A DNA stretch of 64,000 bases from Veillonella dispar (GTDB lineage: Bacteria; Bacillota; Negativicutes; Veillonellales; Veillonellaceae): contig NZ_LR134375.1 in NCBI RefSeq assembly GCF_900637515.1, positions 124,001 through 188,000 of the forward strand, given 5' to 3'. The translations under genes were made by a program, and so were the position numbers. Positions 17,568-26,163 of this stretch are shown here, piece by piece. The number at the start of each line of letters is the position of its first letter. Position 1 is the first letter of the stretch. Below the pieces are notes generated by a model. The model saw nothing but the letters and a program-made list of their open reading frames with translations, searched no databases and had not been told where the DNA came from.

Positions 17568-19193
17568 ATGGAACGGATTCAAGATCTTGTGTACACGCAT
17601 GTGCAGGGTGGCCAGTTTAGATGGGTTACTGTCAGCACATTGATGCTCGCATTGGGCACGATATTGCATTTGGTGAGCCCTAGTGTGGCTGGGGTAACGC
17701 CGAACTGGACGATTGCTACGTACTGCGTAGCTATTTTATTGACTCGCCCTAGTTTGAGTCAAACATTAGGGATTGGCCTTGTAGCGGCCCTCATTAACGT
17801 ATTGACGTCTAAGTCAGCATTTCCTTATGGCAACTTGTTGTCAGAGCCAGGCGGTGCGTTGACGGCAGCTCTCGTGACACGCGCTATGTTGTCCGTGAAG
17901 TTCCGTAAAATCGGTGGTTTTGATTTAACGCCAATTCTATCTGGCTTTTTAGCGACTGTTGTATCTGGTGGTATCTTCGTTACTATTTTGTGGAAAGTAT
18001 TGGGCTTACCAGACAATGTATATATGTATGGTATGTGGCCGATGGTTCTTATCGTAGGCGCTTTGAATGGTGCCATTACGCCAATCTTGTACATTCCGGC
18101 GCAACGTCTATTCTCCAAACGCGGTATGTTGCCAAGTACAGATCAATTGACATCTGACCATAGTCACATGACGATTTTGCCTGAGCGCCAAGCTAAGATT
18201 TCCATTGAACACGTAAATTACTACCATCCTAAGGCGACGACACCATCTCTTGAAAACATCAATCTCGACGTACATGATGGGGACTTCCTCGTTGTGACTG
18301 GTCCTGCTGGTTGTGGTAAAAGTACTCTTTGCATGGCTATGGTAGGGGCTGTGCCTAAATTCTACGGCGGTCGCCTTGAAGGCATGGTGTTCGTAGATGG
18401 TAAAGCGACTACGCAAATGGAAATTCCTGAATTGGCTAATCACATCGGTGTAGTTCTTGCCGATTACGATACACAACTCGTAACGATGACTGTTCGTGAA
18501 GAAGTGGCCTTTGCCATGGAAAATCGCGGTTATGACCGTGAAACCATCAAAGCACGTTCTGAAGAGGTGTTTGCACAAGTTGGTCTTATCGGCTTAGAAG
18601 ATCGCAAAATTACTAGTCTATCCGGTGGTCAACGCCAACGTTTGGCGATTGCTTCCGTATTGGCTACGAACCCAACTGTTCTTGTTCTCGATGAACCAAC
18701 GAGCTCCCTTGACCCAGATGGGACTGCCGAATTATATCGCCTCGTAGGTGATTTGAACAAGAAACACGGTATTACCGTTGTCGTTATCGACCATGACTTA
18801 CACGCTGTATTGCCGTATGCAAACCGCATGGCTCTCATGGTGGATGGCTCTATTGCATGTGACGACGATGTACCAACTACGCTTCGTTACATGTACGAAC
18901 ACAATATTCACGTTGATGCGTTGCCATCCGTGTTCACTACGTATATGGAACTTGAACAAGCGGGCTTCCACAGCGATGAGCCTTGGCTTAGCATCGAGTC
19001 TGCTATCAAGGGCTTGCACCAAATTGAAATGGCTCACGCCATCCAAACTGAGGTGCATGGTGAAAGCAACTCTAGAGTAAATCAATCTAAAACAGTAGAA
19101 AATTCTACTAATCAATCCAATACAGTAGTAAATAAACAACCAATTCAACGCGTTGATGATGTACAAGGAAAGGACGGTGGCGCTCATGCTTAA
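17568..19193 (+). CDS. ECF transporter: S-component-like membrane domain fused to EcfA-type ATPase
   Basis: 541 residues. Residues 1 to about 185 form roughly five or six membrane segments, with PSVAGVTPNWTI and a FPYGNLLSEPGGALTAAL segment that recalls TrpP-type S components. A complete ABC ATPase follows (about 200-450): Walker A GPAGCGKST (about 244), signature LSGGQRQR (about 350) and Walker B VLVLDEPTSSLDP (about 370). The last 50 residues are an Asn/Ser/Thr/Val-rich linker-like tail. The substrate-binding unit and the first ATPase are therefore one chain. The gene overlaps the second ATPase by eight bases. Substrate unproven; tryptophan is a weak guess. Confidence 0.85.
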   Translation: MERIQDLVYTHVQGGQFRWVTVSTLMLALGTILHLVSPSVAGVTPNWTIATYCVAILLTRPSLSQTLGIGLVAALINVLTSKSAFPYGNLLSEPGGALTAALVTRAMLSVKFRKIGGFDLTPILSGFLATVVSGGIFVTILWKVLGLPDNVYMYGMWPMVLIVGALNGAITPILYIPAQRLFSKRGMLPSTDQLTSDHSHMTILPERQAKISIEHVNYYHPKATTPSLENINLDVHDGDFLVVTGPAGCGKSTLCMAMVGAVPKFYGGRLEGMVFVDGKATTQMEIPELANHIGVVLADYDTQLVTMTVREEVAFAMENRGYDRETIKARSEEVFAQVGLIGLEDRKITSLSGGQRQRLAIASVLATNPTVLVLDEPTSSLDPDGTAELYRLVGDLNKKHGITVVVIDHDLHAVLPYANRMALMVDGSIACDDDVPTTLRYMYEHNIHVDALPSVFTTYMELEQAGFHSDEPWLSIESAIKGLHQIEMAHAIQTEVHGESNSRVNQSKTVENSTNQSNTVVNKQPIQRVDDVQGKDGGAHA

Positions 19194-19998
19194 GGTTGAA
19201 AATATCCGCTTTGGCTATGTGCCATCCGTAGACATCTTCCGAGATGTGACTTTCACCATCGAAGGTGGCGAATATATTGCCATCGGTGGTCGTAATGGTT
19301 GTGGTAAAACGACGATTACTCGTTTGCTCGTAGGCCTTGAAAAGGCTAGCGAAGGCCGCATGTACTATAACGGCACAGATATTACGTCTATGCCACCATC
19401 TAAACGTGGTCAATTCATCGGTTATGTATTCCAACAACCGGATCGCCAAATGTTCAGACCTACTGTAGCGACAGAGGTTGCTTTTGGCCCTGAGTCTTTG
19501 GGCCGTAGTAAATCCGAAGTGAAACAAATCGTCGACGAAGTGTTGGAACGCACAGGTATTGCTCACTTGCGTGATGCGTATCCTCCAACATTGCGCCGCG
19601 GCGAAAAGCAACGCGTTGCTATCGCTTCTGCATTAGCGATGCAATCTAAAATCCTCATCCTCGACGAACCAACAAGTGGTCAAGATGGTAAGGAAACTAA
19701 AGAGTTGTTAGCGTTATTGCGCCAACTCAATCAAGAAGGCATTACGATCCTTCTCATTACACATGATATGGAAATCATGGCTAGCGAATGTAGCCGTGCG
19801 CTTATCATGGGTAACCAAACAGTTGCCTTCGATGGCAATCCAGAAGAATTATTCAAGAAATCTACAGATGAACTGCAAGACCTAGGCCTTACAAAACCGC
19901 CAAGTGTGGAACTTTCACTAGCGGTACCATCTCTAGGCTATTGCAAATCCATGGATGAATTGAAATCTAAGTTAGTGGCTCAGTTGAGCGGGAAATAG
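19186..19998 (+). CDS. ECF transporter second ATP-binding protein (EcfA2-like)
   Basis: 270 residues from ATG 19186 (ATGCTTAA overlaps the previous stop); an upstream TTG is open but lies inside the previous tail. Walker A is GRNGCGKTT (about 34) and Walker B ILILDEPTSGQDG (about 155). The ABC signature reads LRRGEKQR (about 134) instead of LSGGQ: Ser and the first Gly are replaced by Arg. In a heterodimer this would make one of the two ATP sites non-standard, while the partner subunit keeps LSGGQ. Confidence 0.9.
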   Translation: MLKVENIRFGYVPSVDIFRDVTFTIEGGEYIAIGGRNGCGKTTITRLLVGLEKASEGRMYYNGTDITSMPPSKRGQFIGYVFQQPDRQMFRPTVATEVAFGPESLGRSKSEVKQIVDEVLERTGIAHLRDAYPPTLRRGEKQRVAIASALAMQSKILILDEPTSGQDGKETKELLALLRQLNQEGITILLITHDMEIMASECSRALIMGNQTVAFDGNPEELFKKSTDELQDLGLTKPPSVELSLAVPSLGYCKSMDELKSKLVAQLSGK

Positions 19999-20007
19999 GA
20001 GGGACAT

Positions 20008-20676
20008 ATGGAACGTTTAGTACCGTTAACAAAAATCTTGATGACCCTCGCTGTATCCGTGTGGGCCATTCTATTACGCGACTGGCAATCTCTATTGGCC
20101 TTAGTCGTTGTAGAACTTGTCGTGTTATTTGTAGCAGGTTTATTGATCAAACAACGTAAGGCCGTAGTGGCATTGACTAGCTTTGCCGTATTCCTTGGCA
20201 TTGTTCAATTCCTCGGCAGTGGCGATGTAACATCCGCTATCGTATCTGGCTTGCGTATGCTCGCCATGACACTTGTATTCATCTGCTTATTAGCAACTAC
20301 AAAATTGCAAGATCTTACAGCGGCTCTCGTAACACAATGCAAAATTCCTTATGAATATGCATTTATGTTCACTGCTGCACTTCGCTTCGTACCTGACTTC
20401 ATTGCTGAAAGCCATGCTGTACAAGAGGCACAAGCGTGCCGTGGTTTATCCTTAGAAGGCAACTTCATTAAACGCATCAAATCCTATGCATCTGTTATTC
20501 AACCATTGCTCTTAAAATCCTTGGGCCGCTCCGAAACAATGGCGCTCTCTCTAGAACTACGTGGCTTTGGTGGTCCAACACATAGCTTTGCTGCATCTGT
20601 AGGATTGAAAACTATGGACTACGCAGTAATTGGTGCTTTGATTGTTATTACAATACTACTATTTGTTATTGTGTAA
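20008..20676 (+). CDS. ecfT: ECF transporter transmembrane coupling protein
   Basis: 222 residues, with about five membrane helices. The two coupling-helix motifs of EcfT are visible as QACRGLSLEG (about 145) and LELRGFGG (about 185). It links the S component to the ATPase pair. AGGAGGGACAT-ATG is a strong start nine bases after the ATPase gene. With the two upstream genes it forms a self-contained (group I) ECF transporter. Confidence 0.92.
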   Translation: MERLVPLTKILMTLAVSVWAILLRDWQSLLALVVVELVVLFVAGLLIKQRKAVVALTSFAVFLGIVQFLGSGDVTSAIVSGLRMLAMTLVFICLLATTKLQDLTAALVTQCKIPYEYAFMFTAALRFVPDFIAESHAVQEAQACRGLSLEGNFIKRIKSYASVIQPLLLKSLGRSETMALSLELRGFGGPTHSFAASVGLKTMDYAVIGALIVITILLFVIV

Positions 20677-20724
20677 TGAATAAATTAGACAAATTTATAG
20701 AGTTAATTGTGTTATAATTAACTT

Positions 20725-20800
20725 GAAGAGTATGGGGTGCCTCAATTGGTACACCTGAAAAGACACCTGGAAATGGCCAAATTTCTAGGTGTCTTTTGTT
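20725..20800 (+). ncRNA. Candidate small RNA or ecfT 3' UTR ending in a terminator
   Basis: TGTTATAAT (20710-20718) is an extended -10. About 75 bases later a 17-bp stem (AAAAGACACCTGGAAAT with ATTTCTAGGTGTCTTTT, 20758-20798) ends in T's. An upstream GGGTG/CACCT hairpin is also possible. The same stem could simply terminate the ecfT operon. Confidence 0.4.
20758..20798 (+). terminator. Strong terminator after ecfT
   Basis: 17-bp stem with one G-U pair around the loop GGCCAA, with a closing T run. 81 bases after the ecfT stop. Confidence 0.93.
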
Positions 20801-20836
20801 TATCTTTTGTACATTTATTTATGGTATACTACTAAT

Positions 20837-20903
20837 TGGTAGTAAAGCGTACAAAATATTGCCTACAATATAACAAAAGGACGAGTTGCAGCTCGTCCTT
20901 TTT
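20837..20903 (+). ncRNA. Candidate small RNA with its own terminator
   Basis: TGGTATACT (20822-20830) is an extended -10 lying in an inverted repeat (TACTAC/GTAGTA, 20827-20844). A 10-bp stem, AAAGGACGAG with CTCGTCCTTT, plus T's closes the unit at 20875-20903. There is no open frame or SD. A second terminator this soon after the first implies transcription starting between them. Confidence 0.45.
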
Positions 20904-21011
20904 CTTGCGTATTAGCGTTATTTTTATATATTATGTTATATAGATATAATATATAAATAATTTTAGTTTCGGATACCGGATTTTGGATACCCACAATTTT
21001 GAGGAATTCTT

Positions 21012-21512
21012 ATGAGTGAATTAGTAATTCGACCAATTACAAAGGATGATATCGCAGCTTGTTTAGATATTTATAACTACGAGGTTGTGAACGGTGTAGC
21101 AACGCTTGATCTTGAGGCGCGTACGTTGTTAGAGTGGCAGGAGTGGTATGAGGCTCATCAAACTTCAGAGCATTGCATTTTTGTAGGTCTTATAGATGAT
21201 GTAGTTGTAGGCTATGCATCGCTTTCACCATATAGAACAAAGGATGCTTTCAAAAGTACTGTCGAATTATCTATCTACATTCATCAAGAATATAGAGGCA
21301 GAGGTGTGGCATCTAAGTTGATGGCCCATATTTTAGACCACGCAAAAGAAACGGATACATTGCATACGGTGGTGTCTGTTATTACTGCAGGGAATGCAGC
21401 GAGCACGGCATTACACGAGCGTTTTGGATTTACTTATTGTGGGCTAACACCTCAGGTTGGTTTCAAACATGGTAAATATCAGGATACCGAAACATACGCA
21501 TTATTGGTATAA
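21012..21512 (+). CDS. GNAT acetyltransferase, phosphinothricin acetyltransferase-like
   Basis: 166 residues. The motif HQEYRGRGVASKLMAHIL (about 96-113) is the acetyl-CoA binding loop. FVGLIDDVVVGYASLSPYR and the closing ALHERFGFTYCGLTPQVGFKHGKYQDTETYAL match the PAT/YncA group, which acetylates amine groups of amino-acid analogues such as methionine sulfoximine or phosphinothricin. Preceded by GAGGAATTCTT-ATG. A short direct repeat GGATACC occurs twice in the leader. Confidence 0.88.
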   Translation: MSELVIRPITKDDIAACLDIYNYEVVNGVATLDLEARTLLEWQEWYEAHQTSEHCIFVGLIDDVVVGYASLSPYRTKDAFKSTVELSIYIHQEYRGRGVASKLMAHILDHAKETDTLHTVVSVITAGNAASTALHERFGFTYCGLTPQVGFKHGKYQDTETYALLV

Positions 21513-21598
21513 TAAAACGTAGATATTAAAGTAAAGACTAATAATGTACAGATGATAGATAAGGGTTCGTCATGGGTTAGGGCGAATAGGGTGATTGA

Positions 21599-22462
21599 AT
21601 GAACATGAAAGATGAACGGCAGTTCGTTGGATACAGCAAGTATCGCAGCCGTCTTGTAGATGGTCATGTGCATACAGAATTGTGTCCCCATGGTAGTGGG
21701 GATCGAACTGCATTGATGATTGAAAAGGCCATCGAGTTGCGCATTGAAAAGGTATGCCTTACAGAGCACGCGCCGTTGCCAAAGGCTTTTGCAGCTGAAT
21801 ACGGTGGTGACCAAAAGGCTTATGACACAGCGTCTTTGAAATTGAACCAAGTAGATACCTACTTAGAATTAGGTCGTCAATTGCAACGTGCTTACGGCAC
21901 GCATATCGATATCTCCCTCGGCTTTGAGGTGGATTACATTCCAGGCTTTGAGACAGATATTCAAGAGTTCCTCGACCGTTATGGTCCATTAACAGATGAC
22001 AATATTTTGTCTGTTCACTTCATGGAAGGCGTTAATAATGCCTTTTATTGCTTAGACTATAGCCCTGAAGAATTTGAAAAGGGCTTTGGTCCATGGATTC
22101 AAAAGCAATATGAGTTATATTACAAATATTACTCCACCGTGCGCCAAGCAGTGCGTGCTGACCTTGGCGAATATACGCCAAAACGAATTGGTCACTTTGA
22201 TTTGATTAAGAAATACCAACACCACTTTGGCTTTGAGCGTCACTTGGATCGCCGCAATGCGCAGGTAGTGAGCGATATTTTGCATATCATGCGCGTACAA
22301 GGGCGCGAACTAGACTACAACATGAGTGGCTTCTTTAAACCAGACTGCCGTGAAATGTACCCAAGCCGCTTTATTCAAGGCATGGCTGCTATCATTGGGG
22401 TACCATTTGTACTAGGCTCTGATGCGCATAGCATAGCAGACATAGGACGAATTTGGGGCTAG
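21599..22462 (+). CDS. hisK: Histidinol-phosphatase, PHP family
   Basis: 287 residues. The PHP metal-binding motif DGHVHTELCPHG (about residue 21-32), further metal ligands in GFEVDY and SVHFMEG, and GSDAHS near the C-terminus support dephosphorylation of L-histidinol phosphate (the penultimate part of the His pathway). The chain stops only about ten residues after GSDAHS. Relatives usually continue some 25-35 residues further, so the C-terminal helix may be missing. It lies about 750 bases upstream of the main his operon, on the same strand. Confidence 0.88.
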   Translation: MNMKDERQFVGYSKYRSRLVDGHVHTELCPHGSGDRTALMIEKAIELRIEKVCLTEHAPLPKAFAAEYGGDQKAYDTASLKLNQVDTYLELGRQLQRAYGTHIDISLGFEVDYIPGFETDIQEFLDRYGPLTDDNILSVHFMEGVNNAFYCLDYSPEEFEKGFGPWIQKQYELYYKYYSTVRQAVRADLGEYTPKRIGHFDLIKKYQHHFGFERHLDRRNAQVVSDILHIMRVQGRELDYNMSGFFKPDCREMYPSRFIQGMAAIIGVPFVLGSDAHSIADIGRIWG

Positions 22463-22466
22463 ATTA

Positions 22467-22931
22467 ATGAGAAAATTATTATTTTATCTGATCATTTTGA
22501 TTACCCTGATAACAGCTTTTGTAGCTTATATGTTTTATCATGAACCATCATCAGATGAGCTGGTTGGCCGTAGTGTAGTTTTAGAGTTTGGGCCTAAGAA
22601 TGAAATTCATATTAGCAAATTGGGTAGCCAATTTATTGTATCTGATACTAGTTTCTCTAACTCTAAATTTCCTTATTTCTTTGATGCCTTTGTAGAGAAA
22701 GATAAGGCTGGCAGCTCGTATCTATACTTATTATGTAAGGATAATATGATTGTCTTTGATAATAATATGAATTGTGTTCTATTTCTCTCCAAACAAAACC
22801 AAGAGTCTAATGCTTTATTGGATCATGTTCGGAAGTATTATCATTTTAGTGATACTAAAACGAAGTATAAAATTGAAGACTTAGATGAAGCTGATAAGTC
22901 TATATATCTATCGTTACAAAGTCAAAACTAA
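22467..22931 (+). CDS. Hypothetical protein with N-terminal membrane anchor
   Basis: 154 residues. One hydrophobic segment (about 4-22) then a soluble domain of about 130 residues predicted outside the membrane, rich in beta-type sequence (VVLEFGPKNEIHISKLGSQFIVSD) and ending in charged helical sequence. Not recognised. It starts four bases after hisK, so it is probably co-transcribed, but a role in histidine synthesis is not implied. Confidence 0.6.
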   Translation: MRKLLFYLIILITLITAFVAYMFYHEPSSDELVGRSVVLEFGPKNEIHISKLGSQFIVSDTSFSNSKFPYFFDAFVEKDKAGSSYLYLLCKDNMIVFDNNMNCVLFLSKQNQESNALLDHVRKYYHFSDTKTKYKIEDLDEADKSIYLSLQSQN

Positions 22932-23014
22932 TCCTTAAATATATGTATGTAACTATCATCTATAAAAGAATATAAACTATAGGCGGATTATCTTTATATT
23001 AATAACGTGAAATC

Positions 23015-23058
23015 ATAACGGTTCTATTGACAATTCTATAGAACCGTTATATTATAAT
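23015..23058 (+). promoter_or_regulatory. his operon promoter with 13-bp inverted repeat around the -35 box
   Basis: TTGACA (23027-23032) and TATTAT (23050-23055) are 17 bases apart; an overlapping TATAAT sits at 23053-23058. Exact arms ATAACGGTTCTAT (23015-23027) and ATAGAACCGTTAT (23038-23050) flank ten bases. The palindrome TTCTATAGAA (23034-23043) lies between -35 and -10. The layout strongly suggests repression by an unidentified DNA-binding protein; no T-box or His leader peptide was found. Confidence 0.75.
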
Positions 23059-23213
23059 TTCATACTTTAGTTAGATAAAGCGATAAAATAGAAAAGTATC
23101 GATATAGGTAAATTTTTTCTCATAGATAAATGAAAGCCATTCAACTCGTTTGAAACTGATTATATGATGCTTTCACAGATATGAGAAATGAAATGATAGA
23201 AAGGATGTTTACG

Positions 23214-24815
23214 ATGATACAGCAGCAATTACCTACGGGGTTCCGTGATGATATAGGGGCCGTAGCGGAGCGCAAGGATGATGTGAGCCAATATGTGCTC
23301 GGTCTATGTCGTAGCCGCCAATACACAAAGATCTCTACACCTCTTGTGGAGTACAAGGATGTATTTAATGGCTATGCAATGGGGCGCGGTCAGCATATGT
23401 ACGAGTTCATGGATAGTTCTGATGAGTCCGTCGTAATTCGTCCTGATTTGACCATGCCAATCGGTCGTTTCTTGGCGACTACCAATATTGAATTGCCTCG
23501 TACGTTCTACTATTTAGGCGATGTGTTCATGAAAAATAAAAAGCACCGCGGTGATGTGAACCAAGTAACACAAGGCGGCATTGAGCTGGTCGGCTATGAA
23601 GGCATTGAAGCCGAGCAAGAGTGCTTTGCCATCATTAAAGAGGTAAACGAAACGCAGCTCGGTAACAATTTGCTATTAGAAATTGGGGATGCTCGTTTCT
23701 CTCGCGCTATTACTGATGCACTTGGTCTTAGTGATAAAGAAAAATCTGAGCTCCTCGATGCTTTGTTTACTAAATACTTGCCACGTTATAACGAGTTGAT
23801 TTCCGACTTTAAAAATAGTGCGTTATATCCATTCTTGACTGTATGGCCTCGTTTATTTGGTACGGTACAAGATATCAAGGATGAGCTCAACAAAATCATC
23901 TTGCCTGCAGCGGCGCAACGTATTTTAGATAATCTCGTAGATATGGCGAACCAAGTGGCTCAAACAGGCCAGCAGGTTCGCATCGACGTCTCTACTGAGC
24001 CGCTTCAATCCTACTATACAGGCCTCACATTTAGAGGCTATGTGGATGGCGTGTCCCAATACATCGTCAGCGGCGGTCGTTATGACGGCTTGTTATCTAG
24101 CTTTGATGGTACACCAATGCCTGCGGTTGGGATGGCTTTCAACATCGACGTGTTGACCGATGTAACTTTGAATGGTGAAAGCAACAATCAAGATAATGGT
24201 AAATTGCGTATCGCTCTTACAAAGGGCCGCGTAGAGAAAGATTTTATTCCTCTCTTGGAGTCCTGTGGCGTAGATTATGAGCCATTACGGAACAAGGCGC
24301 GTAAGCTTATCATTCCGTTGGGCGATGCTATTGAGGTTATCCTCGCTAAAGGCCCAGATGTAACGACATACTTGAAAAACGGTGTGGTAGACCTCGGTAT
24401 CGTTGGTAGTGATGTACTAGATGAACAAGACGATACAAGCTATGAAATGCTAGATTTACAAACTGGTAAATGCCAATTTATCTTGGCCTCTCTTGCAGGC
24501 TATGATCCTAAAGAAGGTCGTCGTCAGCGTATCGGTACAAAATATCCAACCATTACAAAACAGTATTTTGGTGCCCAAGATGTAGAAATCATCAAAATTG
24601 AAGGCTCCGTTGAGTTGGCACCTCTCGTAGGACTCGCTGATGCCATCGTAGATATTACAGAAACAGGCACAACCTTACGGGAAAATAACTTAGAAATCTT
24701 CGACTGGTTACAAAAGATTTCTACTCGTTTAGTAGCTAATCCATTAGCGCTAAAACAAAAGAGAAATACTATTTTTAAACTTATAGACCAGCTTTCAGAA
24801 GCCATTAATAAATAA
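23214..24815 (+). CDS. hisZG: HisZ-HisG fusion: ATP phosphoribosyltransferase with its regulatory subunit
   Basis: 533 residues from ATG 23214 (AAGGA at 23201-23205); an ATG at 23181 is open but lacks an SD. Residues 1 to about 320 are HisZ, the histidyl-tRNA-synthetase-like regulator (RPDLTMPIGRF, VTQGGIELVG, SGGRYDGLLSSF). From about 329 a short-form HisG follows (LRIALTKGRVEKD, DLGIVGSDVL, and the PRPP loop ITETGTTLRENNL about 481). HisG makes the committed step, ATP plus PRPP to phosphoribosyl-ATP. Short HisG normally needs a separate HisZ; here both are one continuous chain. First gene of the his operon. Confidence 0.93.
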   Translation: MIQQQLPTGFRDDIGAVAERKDDVSQYVLGLCRSRQYTKISTPLVEYKDVFNGYAMGRGQHMYEFMDSSDESVVIRPDLTMPIGRFLATTNIELPRTFYYLGDVFMKNKKHRGDVNQVTQGGIELVGYEGIEAEQECFAIIKEVNETQLGNNLLLEIGDARFSRAITDALGLSDKEKSELLDALFTKYLPRYNELISDFKNSALYPFLTVWPRLFGTVQDIKDELNKIILPAAAQRILDNLVDMANQVAQTGQQVRIDVSTEPLQSYYTGLTFRGYVDGVSQYIVSGGRYDGLLSSFDGTPMPAVGMAFNIDVLTDVTLNGESNNQDNGKLRIALTKGRVEKDFIPLLESCGVDYEPLRNKARKLIIPLGDAIEVILAKGPDVTTYLKNGVVDLGIVGSDVLDEQDDTSYEMLDLQTGKCQFILASLAGYDPKEGRRQRIGTKYPTITKQYFGAQDVEIIKIEGSVELAPLVGLADAIVDITETGTTLRENNLEIFDWLQKISTRLVANPLALKQKRNTIFKLIDQLSEAINK

Positions 24816-24864
24816 GAGATAGAACTAATAGTGCGAAGAGCATAGATAGGAAGAAGGATAAAAC

Positions 24865-26142
24865 ATGAAAATTTATAAGGAATCATTAGATACGATGCTT
24901 AGTATCGTTCGAAATTACACTCAACAAACTACAGACATGGAAATTGAGCGTCGCGTGTACGATATCATCGACGATGTTCGCACCAATGGTGATGCGGCTT
25001 TAAAGGCATACTCTGAAAAATTTGATGGTGTATCCATCGAAGATTTCAAGGTGCCTCAAGAGGAAATCGATGCTGCTTATGAGTCCTTATCTGATGATTT
25101 GAAGGCTGCCTTGTTAAAGGCAAAGGCTAATATTACTGAGTTCCACAGTCGTGAAATTGAACAAGGTTTTGTGGATATGGATACACCGGGCATCATCCGC
25201 GGTCAAAAGGTTATTCCATTGGCTTGCGTTGGCCTTTATGTTCCTGGTGGTACAGCAGCGTATCCTTCTACTATTATCATGACTGCGTTGCCAGCTAAAA
25301 TTGCAGGCGTTAAAGAAATCGTTATGGTTACACCTCCTCAAAAGGATGGCATTAACCCTGCTGTACTAGGTGCTGCAAAACTTGCTGGCGTTGATGCAGT
25401 ATACCAAGTTGGTGGTGCTCAAGGTGTAGCGGCTCTTGCGTATGGTACGGAAAGCATTCCAAAGGTTGATAAGATCGTAGGCCCTGGCAACATTTACGTT
25501 GCCACAGCAAAACGCCAAGTGTTCGGCCAAGTTGATATCGACATGATTGCAGGCCCTAGTGAAATCGGCGTTATCGCTGACGATAGTGCTAATCCAGTAC
25601 ACCTTGCAGCAGATCTTTTGTCTCAAGCAGAACATGATCCTCGGGCGCGCGCTATTATGGTTACTACTAGTGAAAGCTTAGCAAATGCGGTATCCGATGA
25701 GGTTGAACGTCAATTAAAATTATTGCCTCGTGAAAGCATCGCTCGCCCAGCTATTGAAAATAACAGTTATATTGCTGTTATGGATAGCGTTGAAGACATG
25801 TTTACGGTCATGAACGAAGTAGCGCCAGAGCATTTGGAAATCCAATTGCCAGACCCAATGGGTTACATGAGTCTCGTTCAAAATGCGGGCTCCGTATTCC
25901 TTGGTGCCTATGCATCTGAGCCATTGGGAGACTACGTAGGCGGTACAAATCACGTATTGCCTACCAGTGGTACAGCACGCTTCTCATCTCCACTTGGTGT
26001 GTATGATTTCGTAAAACGTACATCCTTTACACAATTTACAAAAGAACGATTAGAAGAAGTAGCAACACACATTACTACATTAGCTCGTACAGAAGGTCTT
26101 GAAGCACATGCTCGCGCTATCGAAGTACGTTTTGAGAAATAG
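24865..26142 (+). CDS. hisD: Histidinol dehydrogenase
   Basis: 425 residues, typical length. Oxidises histidinol twice with NAD to L-histidine. Recognisable segments are GLYVPGGTAAYPSTIIMTALPAK (about 118), VDAVYQVGGAQGVAALAYGTE, KIVGPGNIYVATAKRQVFG, IDMIAGPSEI and the C-terminal GGTNHVLPTSGTARFSSPLGV, which contains catalytic and zinc-binding residues. SD AAGGAT. It follows hisZG by 49 bases. Confidence 0.97.
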   Translation: MKIYKESLDTMLSIVRNYTQQTTDMEIERRVYDIIDDVRTNGDAALKAYSEKFDGVSIEDFKVPQEEIDAAYESLSDDLKAALLKAKANITEFHSREIEQGFVDMDTPGIIRGQKVIPLACVGLYVPGGTAAYPSTIIMTALPAKIAGVKEIVMVTPPQKDGINPAVLGAAKLAGVDAVYQVGGAQGVAALAYGTESIPKVDKIVGPGNIYVATAKRQVFGQVDIDMIAGPSEIGVIADDSANPVHLAADLLSQAEHDPRARAIMVTTSESLANAVSDEVERQLKLLPRESIARPAIENNSYIAVMDSVEDMFTVMNEVAPEHLEIQLPDPMGYMSLVQNAGSVFLGAYASEPLGDYVGGTNHVLPTSGTARFSSPLGVYDFVKRTSFTQFTKERLEEVATHITTLARTEGLEAHARAIEVRFEK

Positions 26143-26163
26143 ATTTGAGGTATAGAGGTCGTT

